DNA from: JASLMY01 sp965226475
GTDB lineage: Bacteria > Pseudomonadota > Alphaproteobacteria > GCA-2731375
Length of the DNA: 64,000 nucleotides
NCBI GenBank assembly: GCA_965226475.1
Contig: CBDDDJ010000005.1
Span: 1,674,001 to 1,738,000, forward strand
Direction: 5' to 3'
Part shown: positions 17,096-26,723 of the stretch, piece after piece
Layout of the letters: each line of letters starts with the position of its first letter
Numbering within the stretch: position 1 is the first letter of the stretch
Made by a program: the position numbers and the translations under genes
The notes under the pieces: generated by a model
The model's input: only the letters and a program-made list of their open reading frames with translations
Told to the model about the DNA's origin: nothing
Databases searched by the model: none

Positions 17096-17983
17096 TCACC
17101 CGTCGACAACACGGCCCGCCACCGCGTCGAGTTTCGCCAACAGGGCCGGATCGCGTGCCTCGGGCGCGGTGATGAGCGCGGATTCAAGGGCCCGGTCGCA
17201 GCCTTGCGGACAGACATCCGGCCGGTCCGCCATGGCCGGCGCGGCGCCGCGGACCAGACGCCGGGCCTTCTCGGCATTGGCCACCAGCACCTCGATAATG
17301 GTCTGGACCTCGACCGCGTCGTGGTCGGGATGCCAGCAGTCGTAATCGGTCACCATGGCGACGGTGGCGTAGCAGATTTCGGCCTCGCGCGCGAGGCGGG
17401 CCTCCGGCAGATTGGTCATGCCGATGACGTCGAGGCCCCACTGGCGGAAGAGTTTGGATTCGGCGAGGGTGGAGAACTGCGGCCCCTCGATGGCGAGATA
17501 GGCGCCGCCCCGCCGGACCGGGATGCCCTCGGCGCGGGCCGCCGCCTCGCACCAGTCGCCGAGCCGCTGGCAGACCGGGTGCGCCATGGAAACATGCGCG
17601 ACCATGCCGGCGCCGAAAAAACTCCTCGCTCGGTCGAGAGTTCGGTCGACGAACTGGTCGATGACCACGAAGGTGCCGGGCGGCAGGTCCTCGCGGAACG
17701 AGCCGCAGGCGCTGAGAGAAATGATGTCCGTCACGCCGAGCCGCTTCATCGCGTCGATGTTGGCCCGGTAATTGATATCGCTCGGCGAATGGCGATGACC
17801 TCGCCCGTGGCGCGGCAGGAAGACCATCTCGATCTCGCCCAACCTGCCCCTGAGCAGCGCATCCGACGGCGTGCCCCAGGGCGTCTCCACGGTTTCCCAT
17901 CGAAGATCGATCAGGGCCTCGATTTCGTAAAGACCGCTGCCGCCGATCACGCCGAGCACGGGACATCGTCCCTCATTGACCAT
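17096..17983 (-). CDS. mtnP: S-methyl-5'-thioadenosine phosphorylase
   Basis: A 295-aa purine nucleoside phosphorylase family enzyme that splits methylthioadenosine into adenine and methylthioribose-1-phosphate. Motifs are GVIGGSGLYEIEAL at the N-terminus, the phosphate-binding FLPRHGRGHRHSPSDINYRA, SACGSFRED, and MTNLPEARLAREAEICYATV around the purine and ribose sites. GGAAGAG precedes the ATG at 17981-17983. It is first gene of the operon with apt. Confidence 0.95.
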   Translation of the reverse strand: MVNEGRCPVLGVIGGSGLYEIEALIDLRWETVETPWGTPSDALLRGRLGEIEMVFLPRHGRGHRHSPSDINYRANIDAMKRLGVTDIISLSACGSFREDLPPGTFVVIDQFVDRTLDRARSFFGAGMVAHVSMAHPVCQRLGDWCEAAARAEGIPVRRGGAYLAIEGPQFSTLAESKLFRQWGLDVIGMTNLPEARLAREAEICYATVAMVTDYDCWHPDHDAVEVQTIIEVLVANAEKARRLVRGAAPAMADRPDVCPQGCDRALESALITAPEARDPALLAKLDAVAGRVVDG

Positions 17984-18191
17984 TACGCTCTTCCTTTCAC
18001 TCGCACGAGGCGGCCGGCGATTGTGGCGCGAGTGGCGATGGCGATCAACGGCGCCGGAGCGTTTTCGAAGCGAGGTAACAAATCTTGAATGGTTGGCGTT
18101 AAACTGTTAGCGGAATAGTCGTGGCCGGATAGGTTTCGACTCGCGGCCCAGGCGATGGCCGAACGACGGAGAGTGCCGCGAGAGGCAGATA

Positions 18192-21100
18192 ATGAGCACC
18201 GTCGAGGAAGCACTGACGATTCTGGTCCGCGATTCGTGCCCCGGCGATGCTCCGCGCCGTGCGTGCGAAGCCCTGGCGATCGGCCTGGGGCACCGCTGGG
18301 TCGGCGTCTGCCGCTTGACCGATCCGGGCCACGCCCAGGTCCTGGCCTCCTGGCGCGACGGCGCGCCGGGCGAGATATTCGCCTTCCCGCTGGAAGAGGA
18401 CCCCGGGGCCCCCGGGGTCCCAGCGGGCCCCGGGTTCGCGTTCACCCGCATGGTGCCGATTTCCGGACCGGATGGCGGGGCGACTGGTCTCGTTTGGCTC
18501 GCCCATGACGAACCGATCGCGCCGAGCGCGGCGGAGGAGGCCTTGCTGACGCTCGTCGCTCAACGGCTGAGCGGGGATCTGGTCGAGGGCCCAGGCGACA
18601 CGATCTCCGGCGAAGCCGAAGCCGAGTGTCATGCGCGCGAGGTGGACGAGTTGCTGTCGACGGCGATCGACAGCCTGACCGAAACGATCGTCATCTACGA
18701 CGCCGAGGAACGCTTACGGTGCTTCAACAAAAGTTTCCGGGAACTCAATCGCGAGTTTCCCGAACTCGCGCGTGTCGGCCTGACGGCCGAGGACTATCAC
18801 AGGATCGGACTGGAGCGCGGCGTCTATCTCGACGCGATCGGATGCGAGGAAAGGTGGCTGACGACGCGCATGGCACGCTTCCGCGACCCCGGTGAAACCT
18901 TCGAGATCCAGCGTAGCAACGGCTCCCGCATCCTGGTACGCGACCATCGCCTGCCGAACGGCGGCACCGCCACGACGTCGATGGACGTCTCCCGCTTGCG
19001 CGGCGCGCAGGCGCGGCTTCACGATGCGATCGAGGCCTTGGACCAGGGTTTTCTTCTTTTCGGTCCCGACGATCGCCTCGTCCTGCGCAACGAAAGGATG
19101 GCGGAAATCGCACCCGACGTTCAGGGCCTGTTGCAACCGGGTATTCACGTCGACGAGTTGTTCGAGGCGGCGAGCGAGAATCGCCGACTGGCGGATGACG
19201 AATCGCCTACCCGATGGCTGGAGCGGCGCCGCGCCTTTTATCGCCAGGCGCGCGGGACGTTCGAACAGCGCCATGCCGACGGCCTCTGGATCCGGATTGA
19301 AGGGCGCCGCACCAGCGAGGGTGGGGTGGTGGAACTTCACAGTGACATCACCAATCGTCGCCGGGCGGAAGAATTGCTTTTGCTGCGCGAGCAGCAGCTC
19401 GCCGAGGCTCAGGATCTGGGGCTGCTCGGCCACTGGTCGTGGGACGCGGCGGCGGATCGGCTGGATGCGTCCAGCGAATTCCATCGCATTCTCGGTCGCG
19501 CGGAAGGCGACACAAGGCGTTTCGGTGATTTTCTCGATGCGATCCATGAAGAGGATCGCGCCTCCTTCCTCGCCCTTCGCGATGTCGCCTCACTCGGCCC
19601 GGAGGGCTTTCGCGGCAGCCTCGGGGTGCGGCGACCGGACGGCGAAGCGCGCTATTTGGAGGTGGCCGTCCGTGCCCGCGTCGGCATCGGGGGCGAAGCA
19701 CCGGGACTGCTCGGCGTGGTGCAGGATGTCACGGAACGGCGCGAGATCGACCAGGCGTTGGCGGACAGCGAGCGGCGCTACCGGCAGATATTCGATTTCG
19801 TTCCCTTCGCCCTCTATGTCCATGACGGCGACATCATCTTGCAGGCGAACCCCATGGCGGCGGAAATCCACGGCTACGAGTCGCCGGCCGAGATGATGGG
19901 GACCAGTATCCGCGATCATATCCATCCCGACGACCTGCCCCGCTTCGACCAACGCTCGGGAGACCTCCGGCGGCGAGAAGGCCAGCTCCCCTTCGTCGAG
20001 TATCGCCGCGTGCGTCCCGATGGCGGTATCGTCGTCGTCGAGCAGTCGGGTACGGCGTTCCCCTGGCGGGGCGAGCAGCAGATCCTCGCCGTCGACCGCG
20101 ACGTGACGCGCGAGCGGGCGGTCGAGGAACAACTGCGCCAGGCGCAGAAGATGGAGGCGATCGGCCAGCTTACGGGTGGCATCGCACACGACTTCAACAA
20201 CCTGCTGTCCGTTATCCAGGGCAACATCCTGTTTTTGCGGCGTCAACTGGAAGAGGGTGATCCGAGGCTCGAATTGACCCGGCCGGTCATCCGCGCGGTC
20301 CAGCGTGGCGCCTCCCTCACCCACCGGCTTCTCGCCTTCGCCCGCCAACAGCCGCTGGACATCCGGCCCGTCGACGTCAACGCCCTGCTGATCGGCCTGG
20401 AGGAGTTGCTGCGCCGCACCTTCCAAGATGATATTGCGATCGAGCTGTCGCTTGCCGAGGATCTCTGGATCTCGATGGCCGACGCCGTACAGCTGGAGCA
20501 GGCGATACTCAACCTGGCGAACAATGCCCGAGACGCGATGCCGGCCGGCGGCAAGCTCATCCTCGAGACGCGGAACATCGCCATTCGCGCCGAGGATCGT
20601 ATCCTGCCGGAGGAAATGGCGTCCGGCGACTATATCGTCATCGCCATCACCGACACCGGCACCGGCATCGCGGCCGAGCAGGTGGAACGGGTCTTCGAGC
20701 CCTTCTACACCACCAAGGAGGTGGGCAAGGGCACCGGCCTCGGTCTCTCCATGGTATTCGGCTTCGCCAAGCAGTCGCGCGGCCATATCGGCGTCTATTC
20801 GGAAGCCGGCATCGGCACCACGATGCGGCTCTATCTGCCGCGCGCGGCGGCGACGGCGAGCGCGTTGCCGGAGCCTCCGGCGCCGGCCGCAACGAGGCCA
20901 TCGATCGCCGGCAGCGAGCGTATTCTCCTTGTCGAGGACGATGCGGACGTCCGGCGCATGACGAAAACCTTGCTTCAGGACCTCGGCTATCGCGTGACAT
21001 CGGTCCGAAGCGGGCCCGCCGCGAGCGAGTTACTGAGCGCGGATCGGAATTTCGATCTGCTGGTCGCGGACGTGATGTTGCCGGATGGCATGAACGGTCC

Positions 21101-21278
21101 CGCCACCGCCGCCCAGGCCCGCGAGTTGGTTCCGGGCCTCAGGGTGGTCTACATATCCGGCTTTGCCGATGAATCGCGGGACCCGATCGGCCCTCTCGGC
21201 GCCGAGGCCAAGCTCCTGGCGAAGCCGTTCCTGCCGGAAGATCTGGGCGCCATGGTGCGCGCGGCGCTCGACGAGTAA
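18192..21278 (+). CDS. PAS-domain hybrid sensor histidine kinase with receiver domain
   Basis: A 1028-aa soluble two-component protein with no transmembrane helix. The order is a GAF-like N-terminal domain (about 1-135), four PAS-like regions (about 155-640), HisKA with the H-box GGIAHDFNNLLSVIQGN, HATPase with N-box NLANNARDAMP, DTGTGI, and EPFYTTKEVGKGTGLGLS, then a C-terminal receiver (about 910-1028) with acidic pocket LVEDDAD, phospho-acceptor Asp in LLVADVMLPDG and Lys in LLAKPF. It likely senses an intracellular cue and shuttles phosphate internally. No partner regulator gene is adjacent. Start ATG follows GAGAGGCAG. Confidence 0.92.
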   Translation: MSTVEEALTILVRDSCPGDAPRRACEALAIGLGHRWVGVCRLTDPGHAQVLASWRDGAPGEIFAFPLEEDPGAPGVPAGPGFAFTRMVPISGPDGGATGLVWLAHDEPIAPSAAEEALLTLVAQRLSGDLVEGPGDTISGEAEAECHAREVDELLSTAIDSLTETIVIYDAEERLRCFNKSFRELNREFPELARVGLTAEDYHRIGLERGVYLDAIGCEERWLTTRMARFRDPGETFEIQRSNGSRILVRDHRLPNGGTATTSMDVSRLRGAQARLHDAIEALDQGFLLFGPDDRLVLRNERMAEIAPDVQGLLQPGIHVDELFEAASENRRLADDESPTRWLERRRAFYRQARGTFEQRHADGLWIRIEGRRTSEGGVVELHSDITNRRRAEELLLLREQQLAEAQDLGLLGHWSWDAAADRLDASSEFHRILGRAEGDTRRFGDFLDAIHEEDRASFLALRDVASLGPEGFRGSLGVRRPDGEARYLEVAVRARVGIGGEAPGLLGVVQDVTERREIDQALADSERRYRQIFDFVPFALYVHDGDIILQANPMAAEIHGYESPAEMMGTSIRDHIHPDDLPRFDQRSGDLRRREGQLPFVEYRRVRPDGGIVVVEQSGTAFPWRGEQQILAVDRDVTRERAVEEQLRQAQKMEAIGQLTGGIAHDFNNLLSVIQGNILFLRRQLEEGDPRLELTRPVIRAVQRGASLTHRLLAFARQQPLDIRPVDVNALLIGLEELLRRTFQDDIAIELSLAEDLWISMADAVQLEQAILNLANNARDAMPAGGKLILETRNIAIRAEDRILPEEMASGDYIVIAITDTGTGIAAEQVERVFEPFYTTKEVGKGTGLGLSMVFGFAKQSRGHIGVYSEAGIGTTMRLYLPRAAATASALPEPPAPAATRPSIAGSERILLVEDDADVRRMTKTLLQDLGYRVTSVRSGPAASELLSADRNFDLLVADVMLPDGMNGPATAAQARELVPGLRVVYISGFADESRDPIGPLGAEAKLLAKPFLPEDLGAMVRAALDE

Positions 21279-21283
21279 TTATC

Positions 21284-21303
21284 AATCGCCATAAACGGCG
21301 ATT
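21284..21303. terminator. hairpin between convergent genes
   Basis: Inverted repeat AATCGCC / GGCGATT with a 6-nt loop lies five bases after the histidine kinase stop, between it and the convergent enolase-superfamily gene. There is no T-run, so termination is inferred from placement and symmetry; it could serve either strand. Confidence 0.45.
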
Positions 21304-21348
21304 CCTCGGCCGCTTGGAACAATGATCACCGGGTCGGCCATGAGAGTT

Positions 21349-22467
21349 TCACGCCTCGTCGATCCGATGGCGTTCGATCATTTCCTCGTCGAGGCGCATC
21401 CCGAAACCGGGCCGCTCGGAAAGCGCGAGCCTGCCGTCCCTCGGCCGGGGCGCATCCAGGTCGAGACGGTCCCAGACCGGGTCGCGCTCCGGGTCGGAGA
21501 AGCATTCGACGCAGATGGCGTTCGGAGTCGAAGCCAACAGATGCAGCGCGATCTGCGGCTCCTCGTGGTGGGTCATCGCGACATTGGCCAGACGACAGAG
21601 CGCCGCCGCGTCGGCCCAGGCACTGATGCCACCGGCCTCGGACGCGTCGAAATTGACCACGTCGACGGCGCCCGCGTCGATCAGGCGGCGGACGCCGTGC
21701 GGGCTGATCTCGCTCTGCCCGGCGTTGATCGGAATGGACGTTTCGGCGCGTACGTCGGCCATCGCGGCAACATCGTCGAACCAATGGCAGGGCTCCTCGA
21801 ACCAGGCGATGTCGAGCGGCTCTATCAGACGGGCGAAGCGAATGGCCTCGCGGCGGCCCCACGCGCGATTGGCATCGACCGCGAGCATGAAGTCCGGCCC
21901 GGCCGCCTCGCGGCAGGCGACGACCCGCTCGGCATCCTCGTCCGGGGTGAGCCCACCGACCTTGACCTTGCAGCCGCCCATGTTCCGCGCCCGCAGCATC
22001 TTCATTTCCGCCCCCAGATCGTCAAGCGTCTTGCCCTCCTCGTAATAGCCGCCGATGGAGACGATTGGGAGTTCGTCGCGCGCGCCTCCGAGCAGGCGGG
22101 CGACAGTGACGCCGTGCAGCCGGCCGATGGCGTCCCACACGGCGGTATCGAGACAGGCGATCGCCTCCAGCAGGTGCTTGGGCGCCATGGCCGCACCCGG
22201 CACCAGATCCCAGAGCCGTTGGTGCAGCCGCCGCCAGTCACCGACATCCGCGCCGACGACCAGGGGCGCCAGCTCCTCGGCCACCAATCGCGCGACCTCG
22301 GGACCATGGCTCCGGTTGTCCCCGTTGTAGACCTCGGCCCGGGTGCCGTCGGCAAGATGAAGGCGGGTAACGACGGTGCAGCGGGTCGACATTGCATATA
22401 CGCTGCCATCGAAAGTCCTGGATAGCGGCACTCGTATCGGTATGGCTTCCACTGACGCGATCCGCAT
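21349..22467 (-). CDS. mandelate racemase/muconate lactonizing enzyme family protein
   Basis: A 372-aa enolase-superfamily enzyme. The ATG at 22465-22467 is chosen because GAGGAGGT lies 7 bases upstream and the family N-terminus MRIASVEAIPIRVPL begins there. The catalytic K-x-K is GGCKVKVGGL, the metal ligands lie in MLAVDANRAW, AWFEEPCHW and NAGQSEISPHG, and a terminal general acid/base region is MTHHEEPQIALHL. It probably acts on a carboxylate sugar or acid by proton abstraction alpha to the carboxylate. Subgroup and substrate are undetermined. It is divergent from a diguanylate cyclase gene. Confidence 0.9.
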   Translation of the reverse strand: MRIASVEAIPIRVPLSRTFDGSVYAMSTRCTVVTRLHLADGTRAEVYNGDNRSHGPEVARLVAEELAPLVVGADVGDWRRLHQRLWDLVPGAAMAPKHLLEAIACLDTAVWDAIGRLHGVTVARLLGGARDELPIVSIGGYYEEGKTLDDLGAEMKMLRARNMGGCKVKVGGLTPDEDAERVVACREAAGPDFMLAVDANRAWGRREAIRFARLIEPLDIAWFEEPCHWFDDVAAMADVRAETSIPINAGQSEISPHGVRRLIDAGAVDVVNFDASEAGGISAWADAAALCRLANVAMTHHEEPQIALHLLASTPNAICVECFSDPERDPVWDRLDLDAPRPRDGRLALSERPGFGMRLDEEMIERHRIDEA

Positions 22468-22688
22468 TTTCAGACCTCCTCGGGTTATCATGGCGGAGAA
22501 GCAGGATAACCCGACCTGGGCCCCGAACAAGCCGCCCCATGGCGTCCCGGGTTGCCGGCCGACGGCGGAAAAACCGGCGTCCGTTAACACTTCTCTGAGA
22601 TTCCCTTCTTAAAGTAGCGTCAACAACGGCCTCCGTGCGACGGGACCGCGCGACATTCACGGCATGTGGGCCAGGGAACAGCGACGCC

Positions 22689-23744
22689 ATGCATCGAATC
22701 AAAAAACTGAAGCGAGCCATCAACCTCGCCAGAGACGCGCTCAAGATCATGGACGAGCATGATATCCCGCCGACGCCGGCCAACTTCCTCGTCTGGTACG
22801 AATACTGTCGCGGCGGCCAGCAGCAGCTCAAAAAGGCGCTGGATTTACTGATTTCCGACAAGTCGCCCTTCACGCTGGAGCGAAACGAGGAGATCCACGC
22901 CCGGTTCTTCGTCGCCACCGACGAGGGAGTGGAGATCGCCGACGCCGGGGCGGCGTTGCAACGCCAAATCAACAGCGTCATTCGAAGCATCGAGCAGGCG
23001 AAGACGGATACCGGTGACTACGGTCGGAAGCTCATCGGCTACTCGAGCGATCTCGGCGACCTGGCGTCGGAGCCGATATATACGCTCGTCGGCGAAATGC
23101 GGCGCGATACGGAAGCCATGGCGGAGAGGAGCCGCGCGCTCGAGGAGGAACTGGCGGCGGCGACGCTGGAAATCGAGGAGCTGAGGAAAAATCTCAGCCA
23201 GGTGAGACAAGAGGCGATGACGGACGCGCTGACCGGCCTCGCCAATCGCCAGGGCTTCGATCGGCGTTTGCGCGAGATGGCCGCGCGAGCGATGGAGGAC
23301 GATGGCGACCTGTCGCTCTTCCTCCTCGACATCGACCACTTTAAGGTCTTCAACGACACCTATGGCCATTCCGTGGGCGACTCGGTTCTGCGCGTCGTCG
23401 GCCGCACGCTGATGGACGGCGTCAAGGGCCAGGACCTTCCGGCCCGATACGGTGGCGAGGAGTTCGCGGTGATCCTGCCGAACACACCTCTCCCGGCGGC
23501 GCTGATCGTCGCGGAGCAGCTCCGCGAACGCGTGGCCCGCGCGGAGCTGAAGGAAACCAGGTCGGGCAAGAGCTTCGGCGGCATCACGCTCTCGGCCGGC
23601 GTCGCGACATACCGCCTCGGCGAAGCGTTGAGCAATCTGGTCGATCGGGCCGATGCCGGCCTCTACCGGGCCAAGGAAACGGGGCGCAACCGCGTGGTCG
23701 GCGAGAACGATCTGCCCGAAGCGTCGCTGGAGGCGACCGGCTGA
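22689..23744 (+). CDS. diguanylate cyclase (GGDEF domain, soluble)
   Basis: A 351-aa protein with an N-terminal helical sensory region of about 160 residues, a coiled coil (SRALEEELAAATLEIEELRK) and a C-terminal GGDEF domain starting TDALTGLANRQGFD. The active site reads RYGGEEFAV, compatible with synthesis of c-di-GMP. The upstream inhibitory site is KGQD rather than the usual RxxD, so product inhibition may be weak. No membrane segment is seen. The ATG at 22689 matches the start of the helical region. A C19 tract follows 16 bp after the stop. Confidence 0.9.
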   Translation: MHRIKKLKRAINLARDALKIMDEHDIPPTPANFLVWYEYCRGGQQQLKKALDLLISDKSPFTLERNEEIHARFFVATDEGVEIADAGAALQRQINSVIRSIEQAKTDTGDYGRKLIGYSSDLGDLASEPIYTLVGEMRRDTEAMAERSRALEEELAAATLEIEELRKNLSQVRQEAMTDALTGLANRQGFDRRLREMAARAMEDDGDLSLFLLDIDHFKVFNDTYGHSVGDSVLRVVGRTLMDGVKGQDLPARYGGEEFAVILPNTPLPAALIVAEQLRERVARAELKETRSGKSFGGITLSAGVATYRLGEALSNLVDRADAGLYRAKETGRNRVVGENDLPEASLEATG

Positions 23745-23760
23745 GGCGAAATCGACCCGT

Positions 23761-23779
23761 CCCCCCCCCCCCCCCCCCC
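23761..23779 (+). repeat. homopolymer tract of 19 cytosines
   Basis: An uninterrupted C19 run in the 135-bp gap between the diguanylate cyclase stop and the D-aminoacylase start, about 100 bp upstream of the latter's ATG. Even in GC-rich DNA such a run is far longer than expected. It could be a phase-variable promoter spacer, a slippage site, or a miscounted homopolymer in the assembly. Confidence 0.9.
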
Positions 23780-23879
23780 GAGCCATCGCCCCTGGACAAC
23801 CAACGGCCTGTCGGGGACGATACCGCTCGCCCGGACGCCGGACGGCGTTCAGGGCCAGAAATTCCGGGGAGACAGGACG

Positions 23880-25607
23880 ATGACATTGGATTTGTTGATT
23901 GAGAACGGCACCGTGGTTGACGGCTCGGGCCTGCCGCGCTATCGGGCCGACGTCGGTATCAAGGGCGGGCGGATCGTAGAAATCGGGCGCATTCGCATAC
24001 CCGCCGAAAAGACGCTGGATGCGGACGGCATGATCGTCGCCCCCGGATTCATCGACGGCCACACCCACATGGACGCCCAGGTCGCCTGGGACCCGCTGGG
24101 GAGTTGCTCGTGCTGGCATGGCGTGACCAGCGTGGTGATGGGGAACTGCGGCTTCGCCCTCGCCCCCTGCCCGCCCGATCAGCGCGAATGGTTCGCCCGC
24201 TGCCTGGAGGCGGTGGAGGACATCCCGACCGAGGCCATGATGGCCGGCATCGATTGGACCTGGGAGACTTTCCCGGAATACCTCGCCAAGGTCGAGGGCC
24301 TGCCGAAGGGCATCAACTACGGCGCCTATATCGGCCACTCCGCGCTCCGCATGTATGCGATGGGGGAACGGGCGCTGAGCGAGACGGCGACGGAAGACGA
24401 CTTGGCCGTCATGGGCAATGCCGTCGCCGAAGCCATCAAGGCCGGCGCCATGGGTTTCTCCACCTCGCGCGCCACGACCCACGTCACGCCCGACCAGACA
24501 CCGGTCGCCAGCCGCATCGCCGACTGGCGCGAGCTGGCCCACCTGGTAAACCAGATGGCGGAACTGAACGCCGGCATCTTCCAGATCGGCCCCGACGTCT
24601 CGGGCGGCGAGGCGCAGAGAAAGTTCCTGGCCGAGTTGCAGAAGGTCGCGCTCGACAGCGGCCGGCCGATCATGTTCGGCACCATCTCGACCGAACAGGG
24701 GATCGAGCCGAACCATTGGCAATACCAGCTCGACTATATGGACGATACGGTGGCCAAGGGTGGCCGCATGTATGGCCAGACGACGACGCGCTCGATCAAC
24801 GCGCTCTTCACCATGAAATCGTATCTGCCCTTCGACGTGCTGCCGGGGTGGAAAAAAATTCGCGAGCTGCCGTTGGAGGAACAGAAGCGCCGCTTCGCCG
24901 ATCCGGAGACGCGCGGCCGGCTGGTGGCCGAAGAGGCGACGATGCGTTCGAAGGACGCCGGCGAGTTCCAGGGCGGCGGCGCCGCGACCACCAATCCGGC
25001 CAAGCCCGACTATTCCCGGCTCGAGGCCATGATCGACACCAAATGGGAGGATCCCTCGATTCTGGATCTTTCGAAATCGCGCAACCAGCATCCCGTCGAG
25101 GTGATGATCGACCTGATGCTCGAGAACGAGGATCAGGTCTTCGTGCAGCCGATCGTCAACGACAAGCCGGCCGACGTGCTGGGCATGCTGCGCCATCCGC
25201 GCACGCTGGCCACCTTCTCCGATTCTGGCGCGCATGTCTGCCAGGAGATGGGCGCCTCGCTGCAGACCCATATGCTGAGCTACTGGGTCCGCGACAAGCA
25301 GGCCTTCGGCCTGGAGGAAGCGGTGCGGATGCTGAGCTTCGACAACGCGTCGGCCTGGGAGCTGGAGGGCCGCGGCCTAATCCGCACCGGCTATGCCGCC
25401 GACATCGTCGTCTTCGACGAGGCGGGCGTGAAGCCCCGGCTGCCGACGGTGGAGAGCGACCTTCCCGGCGGCGCCCGTCGCCTGGTGCAGAAGGCCGACG
25501 GCATCGCCTGGACAGTGGTCGGCGGCGAGGTGACGATGGCCGGCGGCGAGGCCACCGGGGCGACGCCGGGGGTGATGTTGAAGGGCCCGCTGGCGGCGAG
25601 CGCCTGA
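23880..25607 (+). CDS. N-acyl-D-amino-acid deacylase family amidohydrolase
   Basis: A 575-aa metal-dependent amidohydrolase of the D-aminoacylase type. The N-terminal beta-sandwich strand TLDLLIENGTVVDGSGLPRY precedes the first metal motif GFIDGHTHMDAQVAWDP. VTSVVMGNCGFALAPC follows, with Cys as the family's bridging ligand, and TFSDSGAHVCQEMG supplies the catalytic Asp. The C-terminal barrel edge returns as GYAADIVVFDE. It is longer than classical 480-aa D-aminoacylases but matches the broader family. GGGGAGAC precedes the ATG. Substrate unknown. Confidence 0.88.
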   Translation: MTLDLLIENGTVVDGSGLPRYRADVGIKGGRIVEIGRIRIPAEKTLDADGMIVAPGFIDGHTHMDAQVAWDPLGSCSCWHGVTSVVMGNCGFALAPCPPDQREWFARCLEAVEDIPTEAMMAGIDWTWETFPEYLAKVEGLPKGINYGAYIGHSALRMYAMGERALSETATEDDLAVMGNAVAEAIKAGAMGFSTSRATTHVTPDQTPVASRIADWRELAHLVNQMAELNAGIFQIGPDVSGGEAQRKFLAELQKVALDSGRPIMFGTISTEQGIEPNHWQYQLDYMDDTVAKGGRMYGQTTTRSINALFTMKSYLPFDVLPGWKKIRELPLEEQKRRFADPETRGRLVAEEATMRSKDAGEFQGGGAATTNPAKPDYSRLEAMIDTKWEDPSILDLSKSRNQHPVEVMIDLMLENEDQVFVQPIVNDKPADVLGMLRHPRTLATFSDSGAHVCQEMGASLQTHMLSYWVRDKQAFGLEEAVRMLSFDNASAWELEGRGLIRTGYAADIVVFDEAGVKPRLPTVESDLPGGARRLVQKADGIAWTVVGGEVTMAGGEATGATPGVMLKGPLAASA

Positions 25608-25799
25608 GGTTCTCGGCATAGGCGCCCATGCCGGGTTGCGATGAGTTCAACTCAACGCAACCCGGTGAGCGCGGGCAATCGGAGCGAAGCAGCGTCGTGA
25701 TCGCGATGCCGATCCGCGCCAGATATAATCGAGGGCTGTCGTTCTGCGTTCATGCGCTCCGATGCGTCGCGGAAAGCAAGTTTAATATTAGGTGCCTTG

Positions 25800-25976
25800 C
25801 TATTTGATGATGCAATGCTTGGCGAAGTCCTTGGCCTCGTTAACGGTCCACTCGCCTTTCTCCTTTTCTTTCATGTCATTACACCACTCATCACTACCCA
25901 CCTCGGGCGAGCATGCGGCAACGACGATGAGGGTCGCGGCAACGACCATGATTCTGGCTATGTCGCTAACTTTCAT
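25800..25976 (-). CDS. small DUF3012-type lipoprotein
   Basis: A 58-aa exported protein. The start is ATG 25974-25976 with GGAGG 8 bases upstream. A hydrophobic signal sequence (ARIMVVAATLIVVAAC) ends at a lipobox cysteine, followed by SPEVGSDEWCNDMKEKEKGE and a final EAKDFAKHC. This arrangement matches the DUF3012 family of short lipoproteins of unknown function; the two remaining cysteines may form a disulfide. It stands alone between convergent neighbours. Confidence 0.8.
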   Translation of the reverse strand: MKVSDIARIMVVAATLIVVAACSPEVGSDEWCNDMKEKEKGEWTVNEAKDFAKHCIIK

Positions 25977-26085
25977 ATCGGCCTCCATTGAATTACTAGA
26001 GCAATCTGCATCAACCGACACCCCGGTACGACCGCCGACTCCCCGCATGAAGGTAGCCGTTCCCGGAACGCGTCAAATTATGTGT

Positions 26086-26700
26086 TCAGCCCCGCCAGCG
26101 GCTTTCGGCGTAGGCGGGAATATCCTTCATGCGCGCCACCAAGTCGACCAGCGATGGATAGCCCCCGCCCTCCATCTGGTAGGGGGCGGAGGCCTTGATG
26201 AACTGGTAGGCGATGGCGGCGTCGATATCGGCGAGCGTCATGGCGTCGTCCGCCAGCCATTCGCCACCGGCAGCAGCCGCCTCCAGTGCCGCCAAGGCCG
26301 AGGCGGACTGGCCGTCGACCCGCTCGACCCAGCCCTGGTAGATCTTGTCCTCGGGCCGGCGGTTGCGCTCGTAGGAGGAGGAGACGCCCTTTTCCATGGC
26401 GCCGGTGGCGATCGCCGAGAGGTTGCGCACCCGCCGGCGCGCCGCGCCCGATGGCGGCATCAGGCCGTTCGCTGGCCCCGCCTCCTCCAGCAGATGCTCG
26501 ATGATCGCCTGGCTGTCGACGATGGTCTCGCCGTCGTCCAGGATCAGCGCCGGCACCCGGCCGACAGGGTTCTTCTCCAGGATCGCCTCCAGATCGTCGG
26601 CGGTGGAGAGCTGGAGTTCCTCGTAGTCGCGGCCCAGCAACTTCAGCACCACCGCGGTGCGGCGGACGAAGGGCGAAACGGTGCGGCCAACCAAGATCAT
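26086..26700 (-). CDS. glutathione S-transferase family protein
   Basis: A 204-aa GST. MILVGRTVSPFVRRTAVVLK is the thioredoxin-fold start with an S-P-F active-site region, NPVGRVPALILDDGETIVDS holds the cis-Pro and the glutathione gamma-Glu site, and MTLADIDAAIAYQF is the N-capping box of the helical domain. The ATG at 26698-26700 has GGGAGA upstream and is preferred over one nine codons earlier. It is 23 bp downstream of an amidohydrolase gene on the same strand, likely co-transcribed. Confidence 0.87.
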   Translation of the reverse strand: MILVGRTVSPFVRRTAVVLKLLGRDYEELQLSTADDLEAILEKNPVGRVPALILDDGETIVDSQAIIEHLLEEAGPANGLMPPSGAARRRVRNLSAIATGAMEKGVSSSYERNRRPEDKIYQGWVERVDGQSASALAALEAAAAGGEWLADDAMTLADIDAAIAYQFIKASAPYQMEGGGYPSLVDLVARMKDIPAYAESRWRG

Positions 26701-26723
26701 CTCTTGTCTCCCGGAGTTCAAAT

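Noticed and set aside
18398..18420. GC palindrome GGACCCCGGGG-C-CCCCGGGGTCC as a terminator
   Set aside because: It lies inside the histidine kinase coding region and encodes a Pro/Gly-rich linker; no sign of internal termination.
22845..25271. 808-codon open frame on the minus strand
   Set aside because: It is antisense to the diguanylate cyclase and D-aminoacylase genes, with no recognisable domains and composition typical of an antisense shadow.
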